A stretch of DNA of 64,000 nt from a virus: positions 1 through 64,000 of IMG/VR virus record IMGVR_UViG_3300040809_000996; one strand, given 5' to 3'. How positions within the stretch are numbered: position 1 is the first letter of the stretch; every line of letters begins with the position of its first letter. Of the stretch, positions 31,014-39,643 are shown in pieces. The position numbers and the translations under genes are program-made. The notes under the pieces were generated by a model. The model had not been told where the DNA came from and made no database searches. It worked only from the letters and a program-made list of their open reading frames with translations.

Positions 31014-32965
31014 TGAGATTAATAAAACAACAAACAACAAATGCTAGATCAATAACAGGAAAAGGTTACAAATACAATTTAGCAAGTAACATTGCGTCAG
31101 TTGATGCAAATGCTTTATTAGTTCCAAAAGGTACTACAGAGACAAAACCATTTACACCTGTTAACGGATACGTAAGATATAATACCGATATTGACGCATT
31201 TGAATTTTTTGTTGAAAATACTTGGAAAGTAGTAAGATACAAAGAACCTGGGCAAATAACACAACAAACATTAGGACCAGGAAATGGAACTTATACAGTA
31301 TTTGGACCTTTAGAAAGTGGTGACGATGACTTTCCTGAACCTGCAAATCCACAAAGCATACTTGTTTTTGTTGAAAATGTATATCAAATTCCAACAACAA
31401 ATTATCTTTTAGCAAGAGATCCGGCAAGTATAGCTACTGGAGCGGTGATTGATGCATTTTATTTAGTTAATGGTGTTGAATATGTTATAGTTGATCCAGC
31501 AGATACTGATTTTACAAAAGTTGGAGCGTCTGTTAATGTATCAGGAGAAACATTTATAGCTGACTTAACAGTAGAAACAAACTTTGTAAATTATAAGTTA
31601 GGACCTACGTTAGGCGGCAGGTTTGGATATAGTGTAGATATACAAAATAACGGTGTTAATAGTTTATTGATAACTGGAGCTTATAAAAACTCAGACACTG
31701 CAACAGAAGCAGGAAAAGTTTATGTTTACAACCTTGCAGGAGCTCTTGCATACGAAATTCCAAATCCGCAAGCATTTGGAACAGAAACCGAAGATTGGTT
31801 TGGATTTGCTGTCGCAATAAATCAAACTCACATAGCGGTAGGTGCATTCCAAGAAGACAGTGCTGCTCCAGCTGGAGTAGGTGATAACAACGGTAAAGTA
31901 TTTCTATACGAACTTAATACTATTAATGTAAACGTTCCAACAACACAATTAGAAATAACTACTGGTATTGGTGATGCTACAGACTGGTTTGGTTATGCTA
32001 TAGCGATGTCAGAAACTCATTTAGTTGTTGGCGCACCTAAAGAAGAACCTGTTAATCTAAAACCGTCAGGAAGAGCATATATCTATGATTTAGCCGATAC
32101 TGCAACTCCTGTTATTCTTGATAATCCGTTAGACTATGATTCGGGCGGATTATGGTTTGGATCTGCTGTAGATATTTCATCAAATTATGTAATTGTTGGC
32201 ACAAATAATATCGAAGGACAAACTTATCAAAATAAAGCATACATATTTAATCTAGCAGGAGATCATCTTTATACACTGAATAATCCTAATACTGCCGAGA
32301 CAGATGACGATGGATTTGGTCATAGTGTAGCTATCAGTGATAGATTTGCTATAGTAGGTGCTTTTAATGAATCTTTTGATGGTGTTTCGGGTACTGGTAG
32401 AGTTTATTTTTATGAAATACCGCAAGTAGATCCGTTGCAGCCAACTGATCTAGCTCCAAAATTATATCCAGATCCAAACAGCGATATAAGCGGAAATACT
32501 TATCTAAATGATGATTTTGGCGGAATAAAAAATCCAAATATCTACGGAACTCCGTTAAATGATTTTTTTGGTTATAGTGTTTCAATAAGCGATGTATATG
32601 CTTTGATCAGTGGACATACCGAAGATATTCCTAACTATGAAGACCCAAACACTCTAGAACAAGATGCAGGTGTTGTTTATGTTTTTGATTTGTTAACTGG
32701 AGAACAATTAGTAAATTTAGCAGATGTTGACTGGGACGAGGCACCCGCAGGAGATTTATTTGGTAGTGCTTTAGCAATAACAAATACCCATTTGATAGTA
32801 GGAGCTTACGAAGAAGGAGCCGAAAAGGGCGCAGTTTATGTTTGGGAAATTGACGGAAAAGCCTTAGGAAGTGGAACTGTAAGACGAGCTGGGCTATATT
32901 TAGAATTTTCATCTGCAGTTGATATCGGAAAACCAATTACTGTGATACACAACTTAGACAAGTAA
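31013..32965 (+). CDS. Virion protein with a seven-bladed FG-GAP beta-propeller
   Basis: A 650-residue protein. The N-terminal 190 residues are a fibre-type base (LVPKGTTETKPFTPVNGYVR, then a Tyr/Gly-rich linker). From about residue 200 to the end there are seven repeats with the FG-GAP pattern, each starting with W/F-FG-x-S/A-V and then I-x-V-G-A: GGRFGYSVDI, DWFGFAVAI, DWFGYAIAM, LWFGSAVDI, DGFGHSVAI, DFFGYSVSI, DLFGSALAI. Each is followed by a strand such as GKVYVYNL or GAVYVWEI. Seven such blades would close a propeller like those of integrin alpha chains and bacterial adhesins. In a virion this suggests a receptor- or glycan-binding head. Binding target unknown. Confidence 0.78.
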   Translation: MRLIKQQTTNARSITGKGYKYNLASNIASVDANALLVPKGTTETKPFTPVNGYVRYNTDIDAFEFFVENTWKVVRYKEPGQITQQTLGPGNGTYTVFGPLESGDDDFPEPANPQSILVFVENVYQIPTTNYLLARDPASIATGAVIDAFYLVNGVEYVIVDPADTDFTKVGASVNVSGETFIADLTVETNFVNYKLGPTLGGRFGYSVDIQNNGVNSLLITGAYKNSDTATEAGKVYVYNLAGALAYEIPNPQAFGTETEDWFGFAVAINQTHIAVGAFQEDSAAPAGVGDNNGKVFLYELNTINVNVPTTQLEITTGIGDATDWFGYAIAMSETHLVVGAPKEEPVNLKPSGRAYIYDLADTATPVILDNPLDYDSGGLWFGSAVDISSNYVIVGTNNIEGQTYQNKAYIFNLAGDHLYTLNNPNTAETDDDGFGHSVAISDRFAIVGAFNESFDGVSGTGRVYFYEIPQVDPLQPTDLAPKLYPDPNSDISGNTYLNDDFGGIKNPNIYGTPLNDFFGYSVSISDVYALISGHTEDIPNYEDPNTLEQDAGVVYVFDLLTGEQLVNLADVDWDEAPAGDLFGSALAITNTHLIVGAYEEGAEKGAVYVWEIDGKALGSGTVRRAGLYLEFSSAVDIGKPITVIHNLDK

Positions 32966-32975
32966 GGAACAATGA

Positions 32976-35114
32976 GTGGCATTAGGACGCATATCTGGCG
33001 AAATGCTAGAGCAAAATTTAAATCTCACAGGAAACTTAACATTTAATAATGATGCACTTACTATCACAACAGATGGTAAAATTGGCATAAAAAATACCAG
33101 TCCGGGTGTAGAATTAGATGTAACAGGCACTGCACGGGCGAACACCCTTACAGTACTAGGAGATTTATCCATGGAGTGGACAATATTCATGGATGCTCAA
33201 GATACCCTAAATTTTGCTTATAATAACAATTTAACAATGTCTTTAGCAACAGACGGTGCATTGTTATTAAATGGTATAGGTTTAGATACTGATACTATAG
33301 GAAGCGGTCAAAAATTAATTACAGCGAGTGACAATTTTGCTGCAGGAGATATTGTAGTATATGATAATGGTAGTTATGTAAAAGCCACCTTTTTGGGTAC
33401 ATCAGGCCTAAGTGCTTTGGCTACTGATTCTAATTCATTAGCAACTGATCCATACTTCGCAGCAAATGTAATTTATGACCAAGTCACGGATAGATATGTT
33501 GTGTTTAGAAGTAACGGAGGCGCATTATATGCTGTAGTTGCTCAAGCAACATCTACAGGTTTTACACTTGGAATTGAATTACAATTTTATAATTATACTA
33601 CTAATGAGTTATCGGTAACAATTGATAAAAACGCAAATAAAATTATATGTGCTTGGGTAGGTAGTGGATCTAACTATGCTGATGGTGGTTTACGGGTAGC
33701 TGCTTTTGAAATTGACCCTGCAACAAACACTATTACAATGGGAAATATTGCTGCTGATACAGATAACCCCAATATAAACAACGTTAGCATAGGCTATGAT
33801 ACAGATAGTGGTAAGTTTTTAGTTATTTACGGTGCTTATCAAGATGTGAGGTGTAACGCAGGTTATGTAGATGGTCAAAATATTGTTTTAGGAACAAGAC
33901 AATCATTAACTGCTTCAGGAGGTCCAACATGGACAGGTGTTGCTTATGATCAAACAGCACAAAGATTTTTTGTAGGACATGATGCTAATGGTAGAGTAGC
34001 CGCAGTTGCACAAATTAATAGTGATAATTCAATTACTTTTGGTGCGTATACTACAATTCCTAATAATAATGCTCCTGGAAATCCTTATTATAAAACAAGT
34101 GAAGGTAAAATATATTTACCTTATATTTCCACTAATTTTAAAGCCTCGTTAGGAGAAGTAACTATAGATAATGTTACTAACACCTTAACTTTTAATACTG
34201 TAGAATTCACAGGTACTAGTGATGTACTTGGGTTAGGAATGGTATATTTAGAATTAATTGATCAATTTTATTTTTATTATAAGAAATTCCCTTATGCTGG
34301 CGGTGAAGAATACACTGCAGATGTCGTATTTAATAACGGAACTCCTTCATTAGCAAATAGTATTGAAACACCTAATATGTTTAAATATGATACTGGAGAA
34401 CAATATAAAGCCACAGTTGGTATTGATAGAGTTGTTGGTGTTTACGGCACAGGACCTGCTTATCTAACTTATTCTACATTTGCTTCTATCAATTCTAATG
34501 CATCATCGTGGATAGGTATTGCTGCAGAAGATATTGCAGACACTGCTACAGGTTTAATTGATTTATCAGGTGCAATAAATAGAAGTCAAACAGGTTTAGT
34601 AAAAGATACTGTATACTATGTAAACCCGCTAGGATCACTAACTACAACTCCTACTACATTAGGTATGATTGGTAAGGCCATTAGTACTACTGACTTACAA
34701 ATTTTTGGGAATGCTGTGATTGAGTTATCAAAGGCAATTGATGTAGATTTTACTACTAATACACCAACTACTACAAGTGGTTTAGTATTAACATCAGATG
34801 GTGACAGCTCATATAGTTTCCAATCACCTGTAGTAACAGTTGCTGATAATAGCATAAGCACAGCTAAATTACAAGACACCAGTGTCACAAATGAAAAACT
34901 AAACTTAACATACAGTAGTAACCAGTATACAGGTGACAATGCAACTGTAGATTTTACAATAGAATCAGGTCACACTGTACATGATATTTTTGTTATTCTA
35001 GACGGTTATATTTTACCTCCAGAAGATTATAGTATAATTAATAGTACTACTTTACGTTTTGGAGTTGCGCCACTTCAAGACCAAAGTATTGATATAAGGT
35101 ATTTGCCAGTATGA
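32976..35114 (+). CDS. Tail-fibre-like protein with MAxGRISG N-terminal module
   Basis: The start is GTG at 32976 (MALGRISGEMLEQNLNLTGN), seven bases after AAGGA; a nearby ATG is out of frame. The first 65 residues resemble the 140-residue protein at 39203, suggesting a shared virion-attachment module. A large middle region (about 100-520) has repeated Y/V-rich strands such as TDRYVVFRSNGGALYAVVAQ and SGKFLVIYGAY, which look like a beta-propeller of the BNR/Kelch kind. The C-terminal end, DIFVILDGYILPPEDYSI, matches a common phage fibre ending. It overlaps the next gene by four bases. Probably a host-recognition fibre; the domain guesses are from pattern only. Confidence 0.6.
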   Translation: MALGRISGEMLEQNLNLTGNLTFNNDALTITTDGKIGIKNTSPGVELDVTGTARANTLTVLGDLSMEWTIFMDAQDTLNFAYNNNLTMSLATDGALLLNGIGLDTDTIGSGQKLITASDNFAAGDIVVYDNGSYVKATFLGTSGLSALATDSNSLATDPYFAANVIYDQVTDRYVVFRSNGGALYAVVAQATSTGFTLGIELQFYNYTTNELSVTIDKNANKIICAWVGSGSNYADGGLRVAAFEIDPATNTITMGNIAADTDNPNINNVSIGYDTDSGKFLVIYGAYQDVRCNAGYVDGQNIVLGTRQSLTASGGPTWTGVAYDQTAQRFFVGHDANGRVAAVAQINSDNSITFGAYTTIPNNNAPGNPYYKTSEGKIYLPYISTNFKASLGEVTIDNVTNTLTFNTVEFTGTSDVLGLGMVYLELIDQFYFYYKKFPYAGGEEYTADVVFNNGTPSLANSIETPNMFKYDTGEQYKATVGIDRVVGVYGTGPAYLTYSTFASINSNASSWIGIAAEDIADTATGLIDLSGAINRSQTGLVKDTVYYVNPLGSLTTTPTTLGMIGKAISTTDLQIFGNAVIELSKAIDVDFTTNTPTTTSGLVLTSDGDSSYSFQSPVVTVADNSISTAKLQDTSVTNEKLNLTYSSNQYTGDNATVDFTIESGHTVHDIFVILDGYILPPEDYSIINSTTLRFGVAPLQDQSIDIRYLPV

Positions 35115-37255
35115 GTAGAGTAAGAGATTTAGTAGATTTAAATTATAGTACCACTAATGTAACAAATGGTAATTTTAATACTGAGGGTAATATAGGATTT
35201 GATGGTAATACACCTGCAGTAAGCTTGGATATAGGTGGTCGTACTGATGCAATTCTTGTACCAAAAGGAACAACTGCACAACGACCATCCAGTCCCGTCA
35301 CTGGAATGATAAGGTACAACATACAACTTGAACACTATGAACTTTATGATAGTGTGGCCGGTTGGATTAAGATTAACGATGCCCCACCAGCAATTGCTAG
35401 TATTTCACCAACACACATCAGCACAACTGAAGTTGCCAGCACACAATCAATCACCATTACAGGAAATGGCTTTGATTCTGGAACATATGTAAGACTTGTG
35501 CCGGCAAATGGAAACACAGACATTGTGCCGGTTAGTACAACTCTTGTAAGTGGAACAGAACTCTCGATCACAGTGAACACCAGTGATTTGGATTCTGCAG
35601 AAGAACCATACGATGTGCGTGTAGTGAAGGCAAGTGGACTAGGTGTAATAGCACAAAATGTGTTATATGTTGACAACAAGCCGGTTTGGTCTATCACTCC
35701 AAATGAGACAATCAAAACAGTTCATGCAATCTTTAGAAGTGCTGTAGACATTCAGTTGCCTACAGCAATAGACCCCGACGGAGATGTTGTCACCTATGCA
35801 GCAACAAATCTTCCAAGTGGACTCGCATTAAATTCAACTACTGGATTGATAAGTGGTAGTTTGGCTAATGTCAGCAGTGATACAACATACAGTCCAACAG
35901 TGAAAGCATTTAGCACAGGTTCAGACCCTGGAGCAACTCAGATTGAAACAACTAGAACAGTCAACATTGTGCAGAAAGCTGGAATTGAAAATAGCTTACG
36001 GTTTGATGGGACTAGTTATTTGAGTAGGACTCCTACAACAACAACAGGCAGTAGTAGCACTACATTTACATATTCTTGTTGGGTCAAAAAATCAGTTAAT
36101 TCTTCAAGTGGTAATCAAAATATATTTGAAGCAAAGTTAGATGGAAATGATTATCTAGTAATGTTATTTCAAACGTCAGATGAAATCAATATCCACTCAT
36201 ACCATACCAGTAAAACTGGAGAAATTATTTCCACTGCAAAATATAGGGACAATTCATCTTGGTATCATTTGATTTTTGTTTGTGACACAACAAACTCAAC
36301 TGGCGATGATAGATATAAATTATTTGTAAATGGGGAACGTGTATCAGATTTATCAAGTAATATTCCCCCAGCACCTAATTACTCAACATATGTAAATACA
36401 TTAAATCAGCACAGGATTGGTAATGGGCAAGCACCGGGGCAGGTATTTTACGGCTACCTAGCCAACATTCAATTCATAGACGGACAAGCATTGTCTGCCA
36501 GCGATTTTGGAGAACCTGTAAATGGTATCTGGACGCCGAAAACATATTCGGGTACTTATGGAACAAACGGATTTTGGTTACGATTTGACTCTAAGAACGC
36601 AATAGAATCAGATGTGGTTGGAGGTAATAATGGAACCAATTACGGTGTCACTTTGGTGTACGATGCTGATTATGGTGACAATGTAGCAAAATTTGATGGC
36701 AGTCAATACATCGCCATACCAAGCACTGCTACTACATATTATATATCTGCTTGGATTTATTATGATGGCACAGATACTACTGGAGTGATTAACAGAACGG
36801 TATATCACAATACTTGGTGGAAGGGGTTTGATTTATTTCTGTCAAATGGCAAGGCAAAAATACAGCTTTACAACGAAAGCCCACCCGGTAATAGCGAATT
36901 GGCGAGCACGGGTTCACTTGTTATAGGTTGGAATCATGTTTACTTTGAAGTAACTATTTCAGCCCACAAACTAGTTCTGAATAATGGAGCAGTAGACACT
37001 AATAGTCATACAATATCATGGGCTGGATCATCTACCTTACATTTTGGTAAAAGACTTTTACATTCAGTATATACAAGTTATTACACTGGAAAACTTGCCA
37101 ATATTAAATTGTTTAGCTCTCCATTGTCAGCTAGTGAAATCACATCTCTTTACAATAAAGAGGAAATTACCAATGGATTGATTGCACATTATCCATTAAA
37201 TGATGATTTAGGTAAAGACTCTAGTGGTAACGGCAACCACTGGCAAGCAAACTAA
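35111..37255 (+). CDS. Mosaic fibre/adhesin with Ig-like and two LamG-like domains
   Basis: A 714-residue protein whose ATGA start overlaps the previous gene. Domain order: fibre base with LVPKGTTAQRPSSPVTGMIR (about 50-85); an IPT/TIG-like domain (95-190, SITITGNGFDSGTYVRLVPA); a cadherin-like putative Ig domain (200-285, LPSGLALNSTTGLISGSL); then two concanavalin A/LamG-like sandwiches (about 295-500 and 540-700, with LRFDGTSYLSRTP and AKFDGSQYIAIPS starts and HYPLNDDLGKDSSGNGN at the end). From about 35,370 the DNA becomes GC-richer (45% in the line at 35,521) and uses GTG and CCG codons rare nearby, suggesting acquisition by recombination. Glycan binding is likely from the fold; the target is unknown. 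Confidence 0.72.
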   Translation: MSRVRDLVDLNYSTTNVTNGNFNTEGNIGFDGNTPAVSLDIGGRTDAILVPKGTTAQRPSSPVTGMIRYNIQLEHYELYDSVAGWIKINDAPPAIASISPTHISTTEVASTQSITITGNGFDSGTYVRLVPANGNTDIVPVSTTLVSGTELSITVNTSDLDSAEEPYDVRVVKASGLGVIAQNVLYVDNKPVWSITPNETIKTVHAIFRSAVDIQLPTAIDPDGDVVTYAATNLPSGLALNSTTGLISGSLANVSSDTTYSPTVKAFSTGSDPGATQIETTRTVNIVQKAGIENSLRFDGTSYLSRTPTTTTGSSSTTFTYSCWVKKSVNSSSGNQNIFEAKLDGNDYLVMLFQTSDEINIHSYHTSKTGEIISTAKYRDNSSWYHLIFVCDTTNSTGDDRYKLFVNGERVSDLSSNIPPAPNYSTYVNTLNQHRIGNGQAPGQVFYGYLANIQFIDGQALSASDFGEPVNGIWTPKTYSGTYGTNGFWLRFDSKNAIESDVVGGNNGTNYGVTLVYDADYGDNVAKFDGSQYIAIPSTATTYYISAWIYYDGTDTTGVINRTVYHNTWWKGFDLFLSNGKAKIQLYNESPPGNSELASTGSLVIGWNHVYFEVTISAHKLVLNNGAVDTNSHTISWAGSSTLHFGKRLLHSVYTSYYTGKLANIKLFSSPLSASEITSLYNKEEITNGLIAHYPLNDDLGKDSSGNGNHWQAN

Positions 37256-37264
37256 GGAGTAACT

Positions 37265-39085
37265 ATGGCTTTTTCAACACACGATATTGTACCGGACAGT
37301 CCAACGAATAATTTCTGTACGTTGAATCCGTTAAACAATCCCAGCGGAACATTTGCTGATGGCAATTTAAAGTGGGCAAGTCCAACAACTGACCAAAGAA
37401 TTGCTCTATCATCGATGACGATTGATGCATTGGGTAATGAAGACAGTTACTGTGAAATTTATATAGGTAGTAAATCAGGTACTTTCTGGAGTATCGGTGT
37501 ATTTGCAAATCCAACAAGTTGGGACTCTAGGATTCATTATCGTAGTGATGGAGCGATATTTAGCACTACAACTCAAACTGGTTTAACAACTTTTACTGAA
37601 AATGATGTCATGGGTATTTTATATGACACATCTGTGAACACGGTTTATTTTTACAAAAATGGGAGCCAAGTTGCTAGTAGTGCCGTACCTAACACTGATT
37701 ATCCTTTATATATTGGTTGTGCGTCAGATAGTAGTGGAGGAAGTATGAACTATCAGTGCAACTTTGGACAAGACCCTTCTTTCGGTGGAAATAAAACTAG
37801 CGGATCAGCGGATGCTCCTGACGCTAACGGCATTGGCGCATTTTATTATCAACCACCAACTGACGCACTAGCACTTTGTACTGCCAACCTGCCTGACTTT
37901 ACCCCAACCGTTACTGATGATGTGCCGCAGGATTATTTTAAGGCGTTGATTTATACTGGGAATGGTGGGACAGATAAAACAATAAACTGCGGATTTTCCC
38001 CTGATTTATTATGGTTTAAGCAAAGAACAGATTCTAGCACTCCACATCGGGTGATGGATACTGTTCGTGGGGTAGATAATTATTTAGCAACTCAGGGAAC
38101 TGATGAAGAATTCAGCTATAATTATTTGGACATCAACAATTCAACGAATGATATTACTCTTAAAGCTAGCTCAGGAGTTGCTGTCAACGCTTCTAACAAA
38201 AATTATGTCGCATGGTGTTGGAAAGCAGGAGGTGCGCCTAGTGGATCAACATCAACAACTGGATCTGCTAAACGAATAAATACAAGTGGCACACAAGACG
38301 ATACCAGTTGTAGTGCATTAGCCACTGCAGCTACAAATGCTGGTGCTAGCAATGTAATTACACCTACTTTAATGAGTATCAATCAAGCTGCAGGGTTTAG
38401 TATTATTAAGTATGTTGGAAACTTATCCAGTAATGGGACTGCTAGTCTACCTCATGGGTTAAGCACTGCTCCTGATTTAATTATTACTAAAAGAACAAAT
38501 TCTACAAGTGATTGGAATGTTTTTAGCAGGGAATTAAATTCTTGGTCACATACCTTATTTTTAAATCTGACCAATGCAGCGGTTGACACTTCATCGTCTG
38601 GAACCAGAAATGTTAATAGTTCTTACTTTATTACAAACTTTAGTACTGGTGTAAACACTAATAATGATGACCATATAGCCTACTGCTGGCATTCGGTAGA
38701 AGGCTACAGTAAGATCGGCAGTTACACAGGCAACGGGTCAACCGATGGGCCGTTTGTGTACTGTGGATTCCGTCCTGCTTTTGTGATGTATAAAAATATT
38801 AATGCAAGTCATGAGTATTCCAGTTGGGGAATGATTGATTCTTCAAGAAGTTCTTACAATCCAACAGGAGGGCCAGAAACATTATGGGCAAATCAAAGTA
38901 CTCAAGAAGGATATAGAGGGAATGGAACAACTCTTATTGGGGCAAATGATTTTTTAGATTTTGATTTTGTTTCAAATGGATTCAAACTCAGAGGTTCAGG
39001 AGGCAACACAGAAACAAATGACGCTCAGGTGTACATCTTTATGGCCTTCAGTGAGCAACCTTTTAAATATAGTAATGCAAGATAG
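37265..39085 (+). CDS. SPRY-like fibre protein with repeated phage receptor-type domain
   Basis: A 606-residue protein. Residues 1-170 read as a SPRY/B30.2-like sandwich (DSYCEIYIGSKSGTFWSIGV, then YFYKNGSQVASS). After a hinge (QDYFKALIYTGNGGTDKTIN) there are related blocks: GFSPDLLWFKQRTDSSTPHR, GLSTAPDLIITKRTNSTSDW and YCGFRPAFVMYKNINASHEY, each followed by W or D-S-x-R-type strands. This repeated domain is widespread in phage tail proteins (I think it corresponds to DUF7483). Local GC reaches about 52% (line at 37,801), higher than in the phage core genes, and the genes flanking it are different fibre modules, so this region looks exchanged. Likely a host-range protein. Confidence 0.68.
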   Translation: MAFSTHDIVPDSPTNNFCTLNPLNNPSGTFADGNLKWASPTTDQRIALSSMTIDALGNEDSYCEIYIGSKSGTFWSIGVFANPTSWDSRIHYRSDGAIFSTTTQTGLTTFTENDVMGILYDTSVNTVYFYKNGSQVASSAVPNTDYPLYIGCASDSSGGSMNYQCNFGQDPSFGGNKTSGSADAPDANGIGAFYYQPPTDALALCTANLPDFTPTVTDDVPQDYFKALIYTGNGGTDKTINCGFSPDLLWFKQRTDSSTPHRVMDTVRGVDNYLATQGTDEEFSYNYLDINNSTNDITLKASSGVAVNASNKNYVAWCWKAGGAPSGSTSTTGSAKRINTSGTQDDTSCSALATAATNAGASNVITPTLMSINQAAGFSIIKYVGNLSSNGTASLPHGLSTAPDLIITKRTNSTSDWNVFSRELNSWSHTLFLNLTNAAVDTSSSGTRNVNSSYFITNFSTGVNTNNDDHIAYCWHSVEGYSKIGSYTGNGSTDGPFVYCGFRPAFVMYKNINASHEYSSWGMIDSSRSSYNPTGGPETLWANQSTQEGYRGNGTTLIGANDFLDFDFVSNGFKLRGSGGNTETNDAQVYIFMAFSEQPFKYSNAR

Positions 39086-39097
39086 GAAAAATAAAAA

Positions 39098-39154
39098 ATG
39101 ACAATTGCTAAAATTACAGCTAAAAGTTTAGCAGACAATAAAGGGTTGCATTAA
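39098..39154 (+). pseudogene. Vestigial 5' end of a fibre gene
   Basis: An 18-codon frame, MTIAKITAKSLADNKGLH then stop, with AGGAAAA before the ATG. Many marine phage fibre genes begin in this style (MTIxKITxxSLADxAV). The abrupt stop shortly after the recognisable start, beside GC-rich exchanged genes, looks like the stump left when a fibre gene was replaced. It could alternatively be a short leader peptide. Confidence 0.45.
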
Positions 39155-39167
39155 CAAGGTTTTGCCT

Positions 39168-39175
39168 ACTAAATA
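39168..39175 (+). promoter_or_regulatory. Possible late promoter (ACTAAATA-C)
   Basis: ACTAAATAC differs from NATAAATAC at one position and lies 27 bases before the GTG start at 39203, in the first gap after the exchanged fibre genes. Confidence 0.4.
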
Positions 39176-39202
39176 CTGTAGTAATTCTTAAGGAGAACAC
39201 AA

Positions 39203-39625
39203 GTGGCAGTAGGAAGGATTAGTGGACAGCTTTTACAATCTAATCTAGTTAGGAATGGATTAGATCTAGTTTTTGATACAAATTTATTATATTTAGATAC
39301 AAACAATCGACGTATAGGAGTCAATAATACTACTCCAACTTCTGATTTTGATATAACAGGCGATTTAACAGTTGGTGAAATATCCGCAGACGGTGCAATC
39401 ATTCATGATGTAGTAATAGATGATAATAAAATTTCTACTGTACAAAGCAATTTAAGATTAGAAACAGCAGCAGCCGACGGCAAGATAGAAGTAAATAGAA
39501 ATTTCCTTGTACCAGACAACTTTACAATTAACTTTGCAACCGCAAATGGAGCTCTAAACATAAATGGAGGTTTTCAAATTAATGGCGTTGCAGGACTTGC
39601 AGAAATAGATTGTGGCGAATATTAA
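39203..39625 (+). CDS. Short MAxGRISG-module virion protein
   Basis: A 140-residue protein with GTG start, AAGGAG seven to eight bases upstream. It begins MAVGRISGQLLQSNLVRNGL and then RIGVNNTTPTSDFDITGDLT, closely matching the first 65 residues of the 712-residue protein at 32976. The rest is a repetitive beta-stem (SNLRLETAAADGKIEVNRNF). It appears to be the attachment module on its own, perhaps a short fibre base, an adaptor for the giant fibre that follows, or the remnant of a longer fibre. Both copies use GTG starts. The function is inferred. Confidence 0.6.
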   Translation: MAVGRISGQLLQSNLVRNGLDLVFDTNLLYLDTNNRRIGVNNTTPTSDFDITGDLTVGEISADGAIIHDVVIDDNKISTVQSNLRLETAAADGKIEVNRNFLVPDNFTINFATANGALNINGGFQINGVAGLAEIDCGEY

Positions 39626-39643
39626 ACAAAAGGAGATTGCCTA

